Assembly (NCBI RefSeq): GCF_004337985.1
Contig: NC_043742.1
Span: 5,011,259-5,075,258, forward strand
Source of the DNA: Pyricularia pennisetigena
Taxonomy: Eukaryota > Ascomycota > Sordariomycetes > Magnaporthales > Pyriculariaceae
Direction of reading: 5' to 3'
DNA length: 64,000 bases
Shown here: positions 22,472-34,130 of the stretch, in pieces
Numbering within the stretch: the stretch's first letter is position 1
Layout of the letters: each line of letters begins with the position of its first letter
Position numbers and translations under genes: made by a program
The notes under the pieces: model-generated
Seen by the model: only the letters and a program-made list of their open reading frames with translations
The model's database searches: none
Told to the model about the DNA's origin: nothing

Positions 22472-25338
22472 ATGCTTTCCCGACACTCCACATCCAAACA
22501 CGACAAGCCGAGCCCTCGACCGCCTCCCTGTAATCATCCCAAATATCTACAATCGGAAGAGTCAGGAACCCCGTGACAAGCTACAGAGCTGCCACTAATC
22601 GCCTGGGTAGAAGAATTAGCATCCGACAAAGAAATTTCTGATCAACCGCAGTCTGCAGTAGCGGCTTGTATCTTATATGCGAGCCTGGCTTCGTCCCACC
22701 TCGCTCCGATAACTCCACAGCGACCAGGCCGTCCTCTGAGCTTCTACCATCCGACATATACGTACATCATATCTGCATTTGCTTCGAGGTCGGTTCTGTA
22801 GAATATTTTGCGGGAGCATCGCCCCGCACGCCCATCGCCGAGGTGGCAGACCAAACGTCCCGTTCAGACGCTATATACCCCGACGTCTCCGAGAGTCCTG
22901 TCACGACACGACCGTTCTCCGGCCCTGCTCGGGCCTTGCCCTCTTCGACCGCCTTCGAAACCGCTGAAAGCAACGCTCCCGGTCTGTTGTCACTTGCGCC
23001 GACGCCGACGTTCTTGCCTTCGATCAACCCTACTCAGGAAGACACCATCGTGCGAAATTCCACAGGGCCCTCGCAGCCTCCTTCGACCATCCCGCTCCAA
23101 ACTCAGGTCCTTGGGAGGAGACGCAGAGATTCTTCATCTGGTGACGAAGAAGGCGAGGGTCGAGCCGTCAGCTCGATCTCGTTAGCAGGCGTGGGCTCAG
23201 GCTCCTTAGCTACTACCGAATCAGCTCTGCAACGGCGCCAAGGCAAGCGCATGCGGCGGGACAGTATGCTTGCCGACGATAGTAGGATCTTGAACCCAGG
23301 ACAGTCCTCAACCATAGCCTCCAATGGAAATGGCTCTCTGCAGTCCAGAGCGGCGACCACAAATGGCACCCACAAGATGATGGCCGGGGCTGGCCCCAGT
23401 AGCACTTCTTCGTATAATGGTAGAGACATGGTACGCCCACAAAGCGGCGACTATCTTGGGCATGACAGAGAGGAAGTCACCAGGATATTGATTCAAGCAT
23501 TATCTGAAATGGGATACCAAGAAGCTGCCGAGAGTGTCAGCAGGCATAGCGGCTATCAACTTGAGAGTCGGGCAGTCGCCGAGTTCCGAACGGCCGTCCT
23601 GGATGGTGACTGGCCTGAGGCAGAACGGTTGCTATTCAGTGCCGTGGAGCCAACGTCAAAGACAGGCAAGGTGTCGTCCGGAAACGGCCTGATACTTGCG
23701 CCTGGCGCCGACAAAGCTCTGATGCAGTTCTGGCTTAGGCAGCAGAAGTTCCTCGAGCTTCTAGAGCAGCGAGAAACGGGACGTGCGCTTGCGGTGCTTC
23801 GCAACGAACTCACGCCATTATATCAAGACACGCCCAAGCTGCACTTTCTGTCGGGACTGCTCATGTGCCGGACACCAGAGGACCTGAGGGCCAAAGCCGA
23901 ATGGGATGGTACGCACGGCGATTCCCGGCATATACTCCTCTCAGAGCTTTCCCGTAAGTTCCTGCTCAGTGTTGTGCATACTGAAGTGCTAGCTCGCTAA
24001 CATTCAAGTCAGGTTGCATATCACCGTCGGTGATGCTGCCAGAGCATCGCCTTGCAGTCTTACTTTCACAGGTTAAAGAGGACCAGATATTGAATTGTAT
24101 CTATCACACTAGCGCAACGTCGCCATCACTTTACTGCGACCATTATTGCGACAGGGAGAAATTTCCCTCTCAGGTCATCCAAGAACTCAGCAGTGGCGCG
24201 GGCGAGATCTGGCAGATTCAGTTCTCGCACGACGGCACAAGGCTGGCAAGCTCTGGAAGTGACGAGTCGGTCATTATTTGGTCGATATCACCTCCGAAGA
24301 TTCTGCACACGCTGGAAGGTCATGATACAGGAGTCGGAAACATAGCTTGGAGTCCAGACGACAGCATGCTCATCACATGCGGCAGGGACAGATATGCACG
24401 ATTTTGGGATACAAGGGTAAGCATTAATCGAAGATAAAAAAAAAAAAATGCCGTGCTATAACGGATGAAGGCTGACCTTTCGTCATAGACTGGCGACTTG
24501 ATACGACAACTGGAACGATTCGAAGAGCCTGTAAGCAGCTGCATCTGGGCTGCTGATGGACAGTCGGTGATTCTAGGTTCTTTTGATAGAGAGAGGTCTC
24601 TGTGCCAATGGGATCTGGACGGCGAGCGCGTCTGTACGTGGACCAAAAAGCACCGAACTGAAGATGTTGCCGTATCACCCGATGGTCGCTGGCTCGTGGC
24701 CATGGACGAACAGTCTAAGCTTCACGTCTACAATTTCATGACACGTGAGATCGAATACGAATTTGAAGTAAAGCCACGGCCTTGCTCTATCGCTATCAGT
24801 CAGGATTCAAGACTGCTACTGGCAAACAGTAACGACGGGGCTGTACAACTATTTGATCTCCTTTCGGGAGGGTTGCGGCTGCAACAATACCTCGGATGCA
24901 CTGGCGGCGCCTTTCTCATAAGGTGCGAATTCGGTGGCGCCAATGAGAGCTTCGTTGCCAGCGGTAGTGAGGGTAAGTTCCAATGTTTGTCCACATCGGC
25001 ATGCTTTCGTATACGGCAATTTATATTAACAACGTTACCGTTTCCTCCCTGATTTAGACGGCAAGGTATCCATCTGGCACAAGGCTACAGGTCATCTAAT
25101 TTGTCGACTTCACGCCCATCACCCACGTTGCAACGCCGTTCGTTGGAATCCCAAAGATCCATGCATGTTCGCCACGTGTGGCGATGACGGCAAGATTAAG
25201 ATGTAAGACGCTCTCCAGAACCTCTTGACACACTGGAGAATGCTCCCCGTTCAAATTACTAACTGAACGATACTATTCAGATGGGGAAACTCGGAGCATA
25301 GCCTGAGGTCGCTTTCGCCCAACGGGTCAGCGGTTTAG
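22472..25338 (+). CDS. gid7: Gid7/WDR26-type subunit of the GID/CTLH ubiquitin ligase
   Basis: Gid7 (WDR26 in animals) is a WD40 scaffold of the GID E3 ligase that degrades gluconeogenic enzymes. Secure exons are 22659-23953, 24013-24416, 24489-24972, 25058-25202 and 25281-25338. The first exon, 22472-22572, is tentative: it is the nearest ATG frame that splices in phase (GTGACA donor, CAG acceptor), and the total is then 828 residues. The first in-frame ATG inside exon 2 is only at 23251. The order is a Ser/Pro-rich N terminus, LisH (DREEVTRILIQALSEMGYQEAA) at about 302-335, CTLH (VAEFRTAVLDGDWPEAERLL), the CISPSVMLPEHRLAVLL linker, and then about seven WD40 repeats from about residue 520, such as FSHDGTRLASSGSDESVIIW. 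All introns are 59-86 nt. The identity is firm and the N terminus is not. Confidence 0.88.
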
Positions 25339-26627
25339 CATGCCGCCGAGGTTAGTTGGGTTGATTTTGGTGACTCGTGGATGTGATATTTGGCAGCCAT
25401 GAAAGCAGTTGTTTCAGACTCACAAAGGGCCAACTAATCCTGAGCGCAGATACGTTGCCTTTGGGTTGTCGAGCCATGTCTAGGCGAAAAGAAAGCCTGG
25501 GCCAGCGATAAATTCTTACTAGAAGCAGAGACTGGTAACCCATCGAAACTTATATACAACTTTGTACTATCGTAGCTTTCGCTAGCACCGGGTGTGGCGC
25601 TCACGATAGGGCGATTCCACAAAAGGTTTACAGGAGACGAAAGAGGTTAGTACTCGGTAGATAGATGGTTGTGCAGACAACGACGCGACCACGTGTATTT
25701 GAATAAACATGCATCCGCATCTTTCAAGAATGTGAGAGACACTCGGATTAAGTTGGCGTGCCAAAGATGATGATGCGTTGTAATGGTTAATTCCATGATG
25801 TTTGCATGTATAAAGTTTTGAATTTAATATTATAACACACCCAGAAGACAGACCGAGAGCGCTGACGAAGATGTTTGGAATCAAATCTTTTGCATGCCAA
25901 GCTCAAGGCAGCCGTCCCTAAGATGCAGGGATCAGCAGACCCCCCAATCCCCAGAGTCGGGTGCCAAGGACGTTGGCAGTTGCAATGATTGGGCCAAGCC
26001 ACGTGACGCCACCTGACAGCAGTGGCTTACAGTCAGTATCACTGGGGGACCCAGAGGGGGGGGGGGGGGGGGGGGGGGCATGAGTTTCGGGACAAGTTGG
26101 CTACCATTGTACGTTGCACGTCCATGCAAGTGTGTGTTATGCTATCAAAGCCAGCCGTCCTGGTTCGTCACTTTTAAACTGTCCGGATCAAATATAGCAG
26201 AGCTCTCACTCGACCAGACATTGTCAACCCAGATCCAAGTTGCGACAACTAGATTCTACAAGCTTTCGTTTCACTTGACTCGTATTCTTCCAACTGCATA
26301 GGTGCCTTCGCATGCGGGAGCAAATAATCACTGCAGCAAAGCACAGATAAGCATTCATCGGTGCCCAAGGTCCGAGTAAAACGTTCACAACGCCGTGCCG
26401 CAAACCACTCTCGACGCACGCGGCGCAAGCACACCGACCGTTACCTCATCATCGTCCGTACGCAACAAAAGTTTCCACCGTAGTCCAAACTCAAACCGGC
26501 TTTCGGCAGCCTTTGACAACTTGCCATCAAAGGCACGCATCCTTCACGACCCACTGAGCATCGCCGCCTTGCCAACCACGTATTGCGCCCAAGTACCAAG
26601 GTCCCGATTCTGAGCTAGCTGTACAAC
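25339..26627. other. Intergenic between gid7 and vps1
   Basis: Carries a G23 homopolymer at 26056-26078 and only short ORFs without family signal. The vps1 promoter should lie in the 3' half. Confidence 0.6.
26056..26078. repeat. Poly(G) tract, 23 nt
   Basis: An uninterrupted run of 23 G about 550 nt upstream of the vps1 start codon. Confidence 0.95.
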
Positions 26628-29182
26628 ATGACAGCCCAACAGCCATCTCTTAGCACGCCGGGAGGCATCTCGGATCCTGCGCTCATCACGTACGTATTAT
26701 TTGCAACCTGTTCATCTTCCATGTTGCCAGTGACCTCTCTCCTGGGGGGGATGCACACCGCCGGTAGTCCCCCCCGACTCTGCGGAGGGGATGAGCATAT
26801 GTGCTGCTGGAACGATAGCTGACATAACATACCTGCAGGCTTGTAAACAAGTTACAGGATGTATTTGCAACAGTCGGAGTGACGAACCCTATTGATTTGC
26901 CGCAGATCGTCGTCGTGGGCAGTCAGTCAAGCGGAAAGAGTTCCGTGTTGGAAAACATCGTTGGACGAGATTTGTGAGTTTTCTGCGCCACACCTGTTTC
27001 TCCATCTGCAAAACGTTGGCATGGTATAGAAGCTGACATGCGTCCATGCGCTTTATTTCAGCCTACCTCGTGGATCAGGTATTGTTACTCGAAGACCGCT
27101 CGTTCTCCAGCTTCACAACCGGCCCGCATCCCAGTCGAATGGTGTCAACGAAGAGATCGCAGGAGGGACCGACAAACATGCCAATGCAGACGAATGGGGA
27201 GAGTTCCTCCACATCACGGGCCAAAAGTTTTACGACTTCAACAAAATCAGGGACGAGATCACACGGGAGACGGAAGCCAAGGTCGGCCGGAACGCTGGCA
27301 TCTCGCCTCAGCCCATCAACTTGCGGATCTACTCACCAAACGTCCTGACTTTGACGCTTGTTGATCTGCCCGGTCTCACAAAGGTGCCGGTGGGCGACCA
27401 GCCGCGGGACATTGAGAAGCAGATCAGGGAGATGGTCATGAAATACATTTCTAAGCCGAATGCTATCATCTTGGCCGTCACCCCTGCAAACAGCGATCTC
27501 GCCAACTCGGACGGTCTGAAGATGGCCAGGGAGGTGGATCCGGAAGGACAGAGGACCATTGGTGTCCTCACCAAGGTGGACTTGATGGACGAGGGCACCG
27601 ATGTCGTTGACATTCTCGCCGGTCGCATCATCCCCTTGCGGTTGGGATACGTCCCCGTGGTCAACCGTGGCCAGCGTGATATCGACAACAAGAAGCCCAT
27701 TCAAGCTGCCCTGGAAAATGAAAAGAACTTTTTCGACAACCACAAGGCATACCGTAACAAGAGCTCTTACTGCGGTACTCCGTACCTCGCGCGCAAGCTC
27801 AACCTAATTCTGATGATGCACATCAAGCAGACGCTTCCTGATATCAAGGGACGCATCTCCAGCTCGCTACAGAAGTACAGCGCGGAACTCGAGAGTCTGG
27901 GTCCCTCGATCCTTGGCGACAGCACGAATATTGTTCTCAAGGTCATCACCGACTTCAGCGGAGAGTGGAAGGCTGTTTTGGACGGTAACAATACCGAGAT
28001 CTCCGGGCAGGAGCTCTCTGGAGGTGCCCGCATTAGTTTTGTGTTCCATGAGCTCTACGCCAATGGTATCAAGGCCATCGATCCCTTTGACGTGGTCAAG
28101 GACCAGGAGATCCGCACATTCATCTACAACTCGTCAGGTCCATCGCCTGCGCTCTTTGTTGGAACCGGTGCCTTTGAGCAGATCGTCAAGAAGCAGATTG
28201 CACGCCTGGAGGAACCCAGCCTCAAGTGCATATCTCTTGTTTATGATGAGCTGGTGCGGATCCTGTCGCAACTGCTTGCCAAGCAGCTGTATAGGCGGTA
28301 CCCGCAACTGAAGGAGAAATTTCACCAGGTGGTCGTGGCCTTTTTCAAGAAGGCCATGGAGCCGTCTGTGAAGTTGGTCAAGGATCTGGTGGCCATGGAG
28401 GTGTGCTACATCAACACTGGCCACCCCGACTTTTTGAACGGTCACCGTGTAAGTCATCGGCAGGGCACACCCTGTCATCATCCATTTTGCGATCCGAGCT
28501 CTACTGACCGACCCGCCGCATTAGGCCATGGCTATTGTAAATGAACGCATGAATCCCAAGCCCGTTACCCAGGTGGATCCCAAAACTGGCAAGGCCATCT
28601 CTACCACGCCTGCACGGACGGCCAGTCCTGGTGTCCCAGACACTGGGGACGGCAACAGCGGTTTCTTTGGCAGTTTCTTTGCCGGAAAGAACAAGAAGAA
28701 GGCTGCTGCCATGGAGCCGCCGCCACCGATGCTGAAGGCTTCAGGTAACCTGTCAGAGCGCGAGGCTATGGAAGTCGAGGTCATTAGTACGTCTAAACGC
28801 ACCTTAGTGGGTTGGGTTCCCCTGTGATTTGCAAAATTTACTGACTGAAACCGCCACTGCAGAGCTTCTGATTGCTTCATACTTTAACATTGTCAAGAGA
28901 ACCATGATCGACATGGTACCCAAGGCCATTATGCTGAACCTTGTGCAGTACGTTTACCCCTGTTTGTCCTATCTTGGCACCGAGCCTATGTTGACTTGTA
29001 TTTCGATCTACAGGTACACGAAAGAAAACATGCACGCGGAACTCCTTTCAAGCATGTACAAGAACGAGCAGCTGGATGATCTGCTCAAGGAGAGCGATTA
29101 TACGATCCGCAGGAGGAAAGAGTGTCAACAAATGGTGGAGTCTTTGTCGCGCGCGCAGGAGATTGTCGGACAGGTGCAGTAA
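26628..29182 (+). CDS. vps1: Dynamin-like GTPase Vps1
   Basis: Vps1 is the fungal dynamin of Golgi/endosome-to-vacuole transport and peroxisome fission. Six exons (26628-26689, 26839-26973, 27062-28448, 28525-28786, 28863-28947, 29014-29182) give 699 residues, as expected. The GTPase domain shows G1 GSQSSGKSS at 48-56, the switch region [12 protein letters not shown]3 [11 protein letters not shown] and G4 [11 protein letters not shown] dynamin middle domain follows. A poorly conserved insert rich in Pro, Gly and Lys (about residues 545-600, encoded by exon 4) sits where classical dynamins have a PH domain. The C-terminal GED runs from about 616 ([20 protein letters not shown]) to [11 protein letters not shown]. 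The start is the only upstream ATG that splices in frame. The classification is secure; Dnm1 is excluded by the short insert and by overall similarity to Vps1. Confidence 0.95.
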
Positions 29183-29781
29183 ATATCGAGAGATTCGAAT
29201 CGGGCTGGACCAGTGTGACTGTATTGAGGAGGATGATTATGTCATGCTTATCGAATTTGATTGTCCACACTCTGAGAATGGTCGTGAAGAAAGTCCAGTC
29301 TGTTATCTTTACAATCGGGGTTTTATCTTTTTTTTTTTCTTTTTTTTCGATACCAGGTTTCTGACTCTTTGAACCGAGCATTCATCATAAATCTTTAGTG
29401 GAGATGGGGCTATGAATGCTGCACTTCCGTCGTCGTTGGTATAAAAAAATGTAGTTGTAAGACCAAACCAATACTACCTGCTCGCCTCGGTCCAGATTGT
29501 GCCGGGGAATTTACGGTGAAGCATGGAGCGTCGCGTCAGTTTTTTTTTTTTTTTTTTTAGTTTTTTTTTTCGCGACCCCTCCACGATGGTGACCATACCT
29601 TGTTCACCGCCACGCCATTAGCGAGAAACTTATAGCTAACGACCCGTCGGAGCACTGCATGGCCTTTCCGGCGGACCTGGGCGGTCGAAATGTACCAGAC
29701 CGAATTGGGCCGGCCTGCATGAAAGCTGTTGGTAACGCCGAGGGTACTTGGTACCACATTTGAATGAGGTAGCCGCGGATA

Positions 29782-29784
<3 letters not shown>

Positions 29785-29814
<30 letters not shown>
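29785..29814. repeat. Poly(T) tract, 30 nt
   Basis: An uninterrupted T run, one of the two longest homopolymers in the window. Confidence 0.95.
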
Positions 29815-30027
29815 CTTTTGTTGTCTTGGCTACGGCGGCCATATCCATCCCTTGCAAAGAGCCTCCCTCTAATTGCATGGGACCCAGTTGAACATCGGAA
29901 GGCCCATACGGGTGCGAACGCGGCCACAGCATACACGCAGCCGTGCGAAACGAAACATGCGCGATTGGGGCCTTGGTCTGCTTTTGTGTTTGCGTGATGA
30001 AAGTGGCTTACAGGTTATAGCAGGGCC

Positions 30028-30028
<1 letters not shown>

Positions 30029-30058
<30 letters not shown>

Positions 30059-30062
30059 TCCC
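30029..30062. repeat. (CT)n microsatellite
   Basis: A CT dinucleotide run with regular CTAT interruptions. Confidence 0.85.
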
Positions 30063-30871
30063 TCGTTCATTTTACTTGGTTGGTGCACTCCCCCTGAGAC
30101 CGAGACACGACATGAACGGATCGCTTGTGGCCGCCCATCCTTGCGGGTAATAAAAAAAAGAAAGCCTATTCTTATCGTGCTCGGTGGCTTTCAAGGCATG
30201 TATTGGCTACGGGAGCAGTAGGGGGGAAAATAATAATAAATAAATAAATGGTGTTCGCAGGAGGTTCAGGAACTGAAATCATCAGAGAGAAAAAAAAAAA
30301 CCCCCCATAAGATTCGAAGGAGAAATACCTGTCCTCTCAAGATGTTCTGTCCCTGTGAATCTAGCTACTGCACAATTACCTCGAGTCTTTGTTTTTGCTC
30401 ACCCGCTTGAAGATGTTCCTTGTCCAACATGTTTTCCAGCTGCTAGTTGAGCAGTCGCGCGATACACCGCCAACGCCGCCACCCAACCCGCCGCCGCCAC
30501 CGAGCCCGGTCTGAGCCGTGTTGCTATTCAAGTTGCCAAAGGAGACGATTCTCCGACGGCAATTGGAAGGACATGCTGCATCAGCAGGGCTAGAGTGTAC
30601 GTGTACTGATGCCAACTCATACGCGTGGTCGCTGTTCATCAAGAACGATCCGACTGACTCTTGTGGGTAGAATCTATGATGGGCTGCGCACCAACCGTCC
30701 CGCAAGCCATCCGACACTTGGGTATCTACGGAACCGCCGAGCATGACTGAGGAGTGTTCACGGGATCTTGGGAACTCCTGCCGTTGGATAAACCTTGTCA
30801 AGAACAGAGCAGCGAGGGTAGAATTTATAACAGATCAACGTCGGTAATTTCGTCCCAGCTGAAATGGAAAC

Positions 30872-32083
30872 CTAGAGTTTTGACTTGTCGTTAAGGACGA
30901 GCCCCCCACCGACAGCCTCATATTCCCTCCCCTTGACCCAGCCAAGCCACTGCCCCAGCAGTTCCTCGCCGCCTTGTCCGGGCCGCAGGTAAACTGCCTC
31001 ATAACCATCGCCAGGAACACCAGCGCCCTGTCCCTGCACGGCTGGATTCTGCACGGTTTGATGTACAGCCAGCAGGGGTGTGTCTCGCAGACCTACAGGT
31101 GGTCGCTGGTCACCCTCCCTAGGCCGTGAGCGGCTCGTCCTCCCATCCTCCAGCTCTGGAAAGGTTAGCACGGGAGTGCAGCACGCATCTGTCCCGTCAA
31201 AGACGGCCTCCCACTCAGCCCTAGTCCGGGACTTGAACGTCTTCTCGAACAGAGCCCTCAGCTCAGGCCAGACATCCCTGTCGTATCGCTTCTCCTCCCA
31301 TCCTTGACCCTGCAAACCAAGCCCACGCATGAGCACGGCGAAGAATTGCGGCTCCAGGGCTCCGACGGCCATGTAGTTGCCCGTGTCAGCCGTCTCGTAC
31401 GTGTCATAAAACGGACAGCCCGTGTCGAGCATATTCTCCCCCCTCGGAGCGCCGCCCAGGATTGTCTTGAGAGCCATTCGCGGAAACGTTGCCAGGTACG
31501 CGGTTCCATCGACCATGTTGGCCTCGACCACCTGGCCCTTGCCACCATTCGCAGCCCTCGCTGCGAGCGCGAGAAGGATCCCTTGGAACAGGGTCGCCCC
31601 TCCACCGGCAAAGTCGGCGAGGATGTTCCAGGGTGGCGTGGGCTTCTCGCCCTTGCGGCCCAACATTGACAAGGCGCCCGAGACCGCCAGGTAGTTAATG
31701 TCGTGACCAGCCATGTCGGCGTACTTGCCGTCGCGGCGGAAGCCGGTGATGCGGGAGTAGATGAGACGCGGGTTTGCGGCGCGCAGGACTTCCGGGCCGA
31801 GACCCAGGCGCTCGAGCACGCCGGGGCGGAAAGGGTCGATGAGCACATCGGCATGGCCTGCAAGCTTGGCGACCAGAGCGATGCCGCCGGCCGACTTGAG
31901 ATCGACGGCAATGGATGCCTTGCGGCGTGCCAGCATGTCCTCGGTAGGGGCCTTGCCAGGGCGATCCAGTCGTAGGACCGAGGCGCCGGCATCGGCAAGG
32001 AGCATGCCGGCGAAGGGTCCTGGGGCTAGGCCGGCAAACTCGAGGACTTTGAGTCCAGTCAGAGGAGGTGGAGCAGTGGCCAT
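30872..32083 (-). CDS. Alpha-methylacyl-CoA racemase (CoA-transferase family III), peroxisomal
   Basis: This enzyme interconverts the 2R and 2S epimers of 2-methyl-branched acyl-CoAs so that they can enter beta-oxidation. It is an uninterrupted 403-residue ORF starting [19 protein letters not shown]. Family-III features are [16 protein letters not shown] near the N terminus, the [11 protein letters not shown] segment with His127, and [10 protein letters not shown] with Asp157. The 30-residue spacing matches the catalytic His/Asp pair of animal AMACR. The protein ends NDKSKL: the terminal SKL is a canonical peroxisomal PTS1 signal. No intron is needed. Formyl-CoA transferases share the fold but lack this His/Asp context and the PTS1. 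The promoter holds two telomere-like GTTAGGGT elements. Confidence 0.9.
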   Translation of the reverse strand: MATAPPPLTGLKVLEFAGLAPGPFAGMLLADAGASVLRLDRPGKAPTEDMLARRKASIAVDLKSAGGIALVAKLAGHADVLIDPFRPGVLERLGLGPEVLRAANPRLIYSRITGFRRDGKYADMAGHDINYLAVSGALSMLGRKGEKPTPPWNILADFAGGGATLFQGILLALAARAANGGKGQVVEANMVDGTAYLATFPRMALKTILGGAPRGENMLDTGCPFYDTYETADTGNYMAVGALEPQFFAVLMRGLGLQGQGWEEKRYDRDVWPELRALFEKTFKSRTRAEWEAVFDGTDACCTPVLTFPELEDGRTSRSRPREGDQRPPVGLRDTPLLAVHQTVQNPAVQGQGAGVPGDGYEAVYLRPGQGGEELLGQWLGWVKGREYEAVGGGLVLNDKSKL

Positions 32084-32860
32084 TTTGTCTGGGTGCGGCG
32101 AAATCTCTGTTGGCAGTACGAAGGATGGATGTACATATATCTGTTTTGGATAGAGGATGATGCTGGCCCCTTCACTTTCGTCTTTGCTGCAAAGACAACT
32201 GAGGTAGTAGATAGGGTAGCTATGTAGTTGTTACCTTCTCAGGGGAGCCAACGGAGACTTTCCAACCCTTTTAAATCCCTTTCGATGCTGATTAGCATGT
32301 TAATAGGAGAGGGTGCCATTCGGCTGGTCATCCTCAGATAGTTCGTTCACCTTGTTCGGTCGGTTTGGAGTTGTGCTTTGGAGTCGAGGAGATTCCCCGC
32401 CTTCTGATTTGGAGTAGGCCGAGGTTCGTCGGATGCGATTGAAAGAAATCCATTGAATGAATGAGCTGACCAGGGGTTAGGGTCACTAACAACCGATTCA
32501 TCAACGTTGGTTCATGCAAGGCTGCTGAAGATACCCTAACCCCCATCACCAATCGTCCGTCTCGTCACTAACGTCACGGATGTCTCTGCCGGCGGGGGTT
32601 GCAGGAACGAGCCGGAAAACTTGGCTACCAAGACACTACCAAGACTACTGTACATTCTTAGCAGCTTGGGATTGGATATTCTTCATCCAACTGAGCCTTA
32701 AACAAAATCATGAATCCATGGTGCATTTCTGGGTTATTGATTTGCAATGAAACACTGCCCACTTCACAGGAGTTGCACAGTCAGTGCACTGCTACATGTA
32801 CCGAAGTGCTTGCAAATCGCAATCGCAATGCTCTCATTCTCCTATCTTCTTTTGCTTTAC

Positions 32861-32882
32861 TTTTTTTTTTTTTTTTTTTTTT
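32861..32882. repeat. Poly(T) tract, 22 nt
   Basis: An uninterrupted T run in the divergent intergenic region. Confidence 0.95.
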
Positions 32883-33585
32883 AATTCCCTCACCGGGAGC
32901 ATCATTTGCCATCATTGCGTAGGACACAACCGGGCGAGGGATAGCATCCCTTGTGCTGCATCATGCCCCCACCCAACTTTTCTTTTTAGTCACTTCTTTT
33001 TCGGGCTTAACGTTCTATGGAATGACTCGGCACTCCACTCACTTTTCCACGAGTGGGCCAGACATGGATTCTTTTGTGGGTGGGTGGTTCCACCAAAATG
33101 CCCGGGAGATGGAATGGACCACTTGAAAGTGACCCAATTTTCATCCAGTATCGAATCGGACTCAATAGGGAGTCGATTCAGTTCATGTCAGCTTGGTACC
33201 GCGAGATGGATGGTGGCGCTCATCGACAGCAATGATGATGATGATGATGACTGCGACAGAGCTAGTCGCCGCCAATAAGTCCTGCGCTTGTGCAGCCACC
33301 CACCATTCGCCCGCTCTCTATAAAAAATAAAAAAAACCGCAGGCTAGATGGTTTAGTGCCTAATGTAGTAGCCAAATCCTAAAAGAACCCCCTTTTTGCT
33401 CTATTTCCTTTTTCTTTTCCCTATGAATACATAGTAAATTTTGCTTGTGCGTGAGCCATAGCCAATGGAAGGAGCAAACCCCTAATTCGGCTGTTCCATT
33501 GAGTTCAGACGTAATTACTTCCTGATGAAATGTATCTAGGCGGAGTCTCTACCGTGCGTGCAGGTGTTTGCTTGCTTTTGATGAG

Positions 33586-33607
33586 AAAAAAAAAAAAAAA
33601 AAAAAAA
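33586..33607. repeat. Poly(A) tract, 22 nt
   Basis: An uninterrupted A run about 520 nt upstream of the GDS1-type start codon. Confidence 0.95.
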
Positions 33608-34130
33608 TCCCTTGGAAAGTTGGGATGCCTGCTAACATCAGCCAATAGCAAGCTGGCGGCGCCGGTCCGGTAAGTGCAGGCTGACAAGCCATGCCATCAA
33701 CCACGAAAAATGTACCCCTGTCAACACCCTTTTCCAGAAATGCTCCACTGCGAATGCTCCCCTGGTGCGACCTGCCGCCCATTCCCCCTTCCCGAACTTC
33801 CCAGCTTCGAAACACAAACACGGCCGCCTCCCTATTTCCTCGTTCCATCTTCTGGGGAACAGCCTTTCTTTCTGGTAGGATTGTCGGATTTGTCTGGGGG
33901 TCTTTCTGACAACCTCATTGCAGTTCAAAGAAAGAGAATAGAAGAAGAGGGTTGAGCATAGTCGGGTTTAACAGCTTCAATAACTGTATAGACCAGCTTG
34001 CTTGCCTGCTAGCACGGTGCCTTGGTCTGGTTTTTATTTTTTATTTTTTTATTATTATTATCTTCCTGAACCTTGCGGTCGTCCGTCGATTTATCCGACC
34101 TTTCGTCGCTCACGCAATAAAGAATCCAAA

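Larger units (their letters stand above)
29183..30871. other. Intergenic between vps1 and the racemase
   Basis: Shared 3' region of two convergent genes. It is rich in homopolymers: T19 at 29540-29558, T30 at 29785-29814 and a CT microsatellite at about 30029-30062. A minus-strand 141-codon ORF at 30376-30801 has a Gly-rich stretch but no family signal. Confidence 0.55.
32084..34130. other. Divergent intergenic region, racemase / GDS1-type gene
   Basis: No gene can be supported. It contains GTTAGGGT at 32476-32483 and its complement ACCCTAAC at 32533-32540, a T22 run at 32861-32882, an A22 run at 33586-33607 and a GAT repeat near 33232-33251. The many short ORFs differ in composition and are probably non-coding. 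Confidence 0.55.

Noticed and set aside
29200..29220. GATTCGAATCGGG resembling a tRNA T-arm
   Set aside because: No matching acceptor stem, anticodon arm or D-arm found around it; it lies directly after the vps1 stop codon.
30376..30801. Minus-strand 141-codon ORF with a Gly-rich stretch
   Set aside because: No family signal, no typical splice pattern, located in a shared 3' region; composition fits chance.
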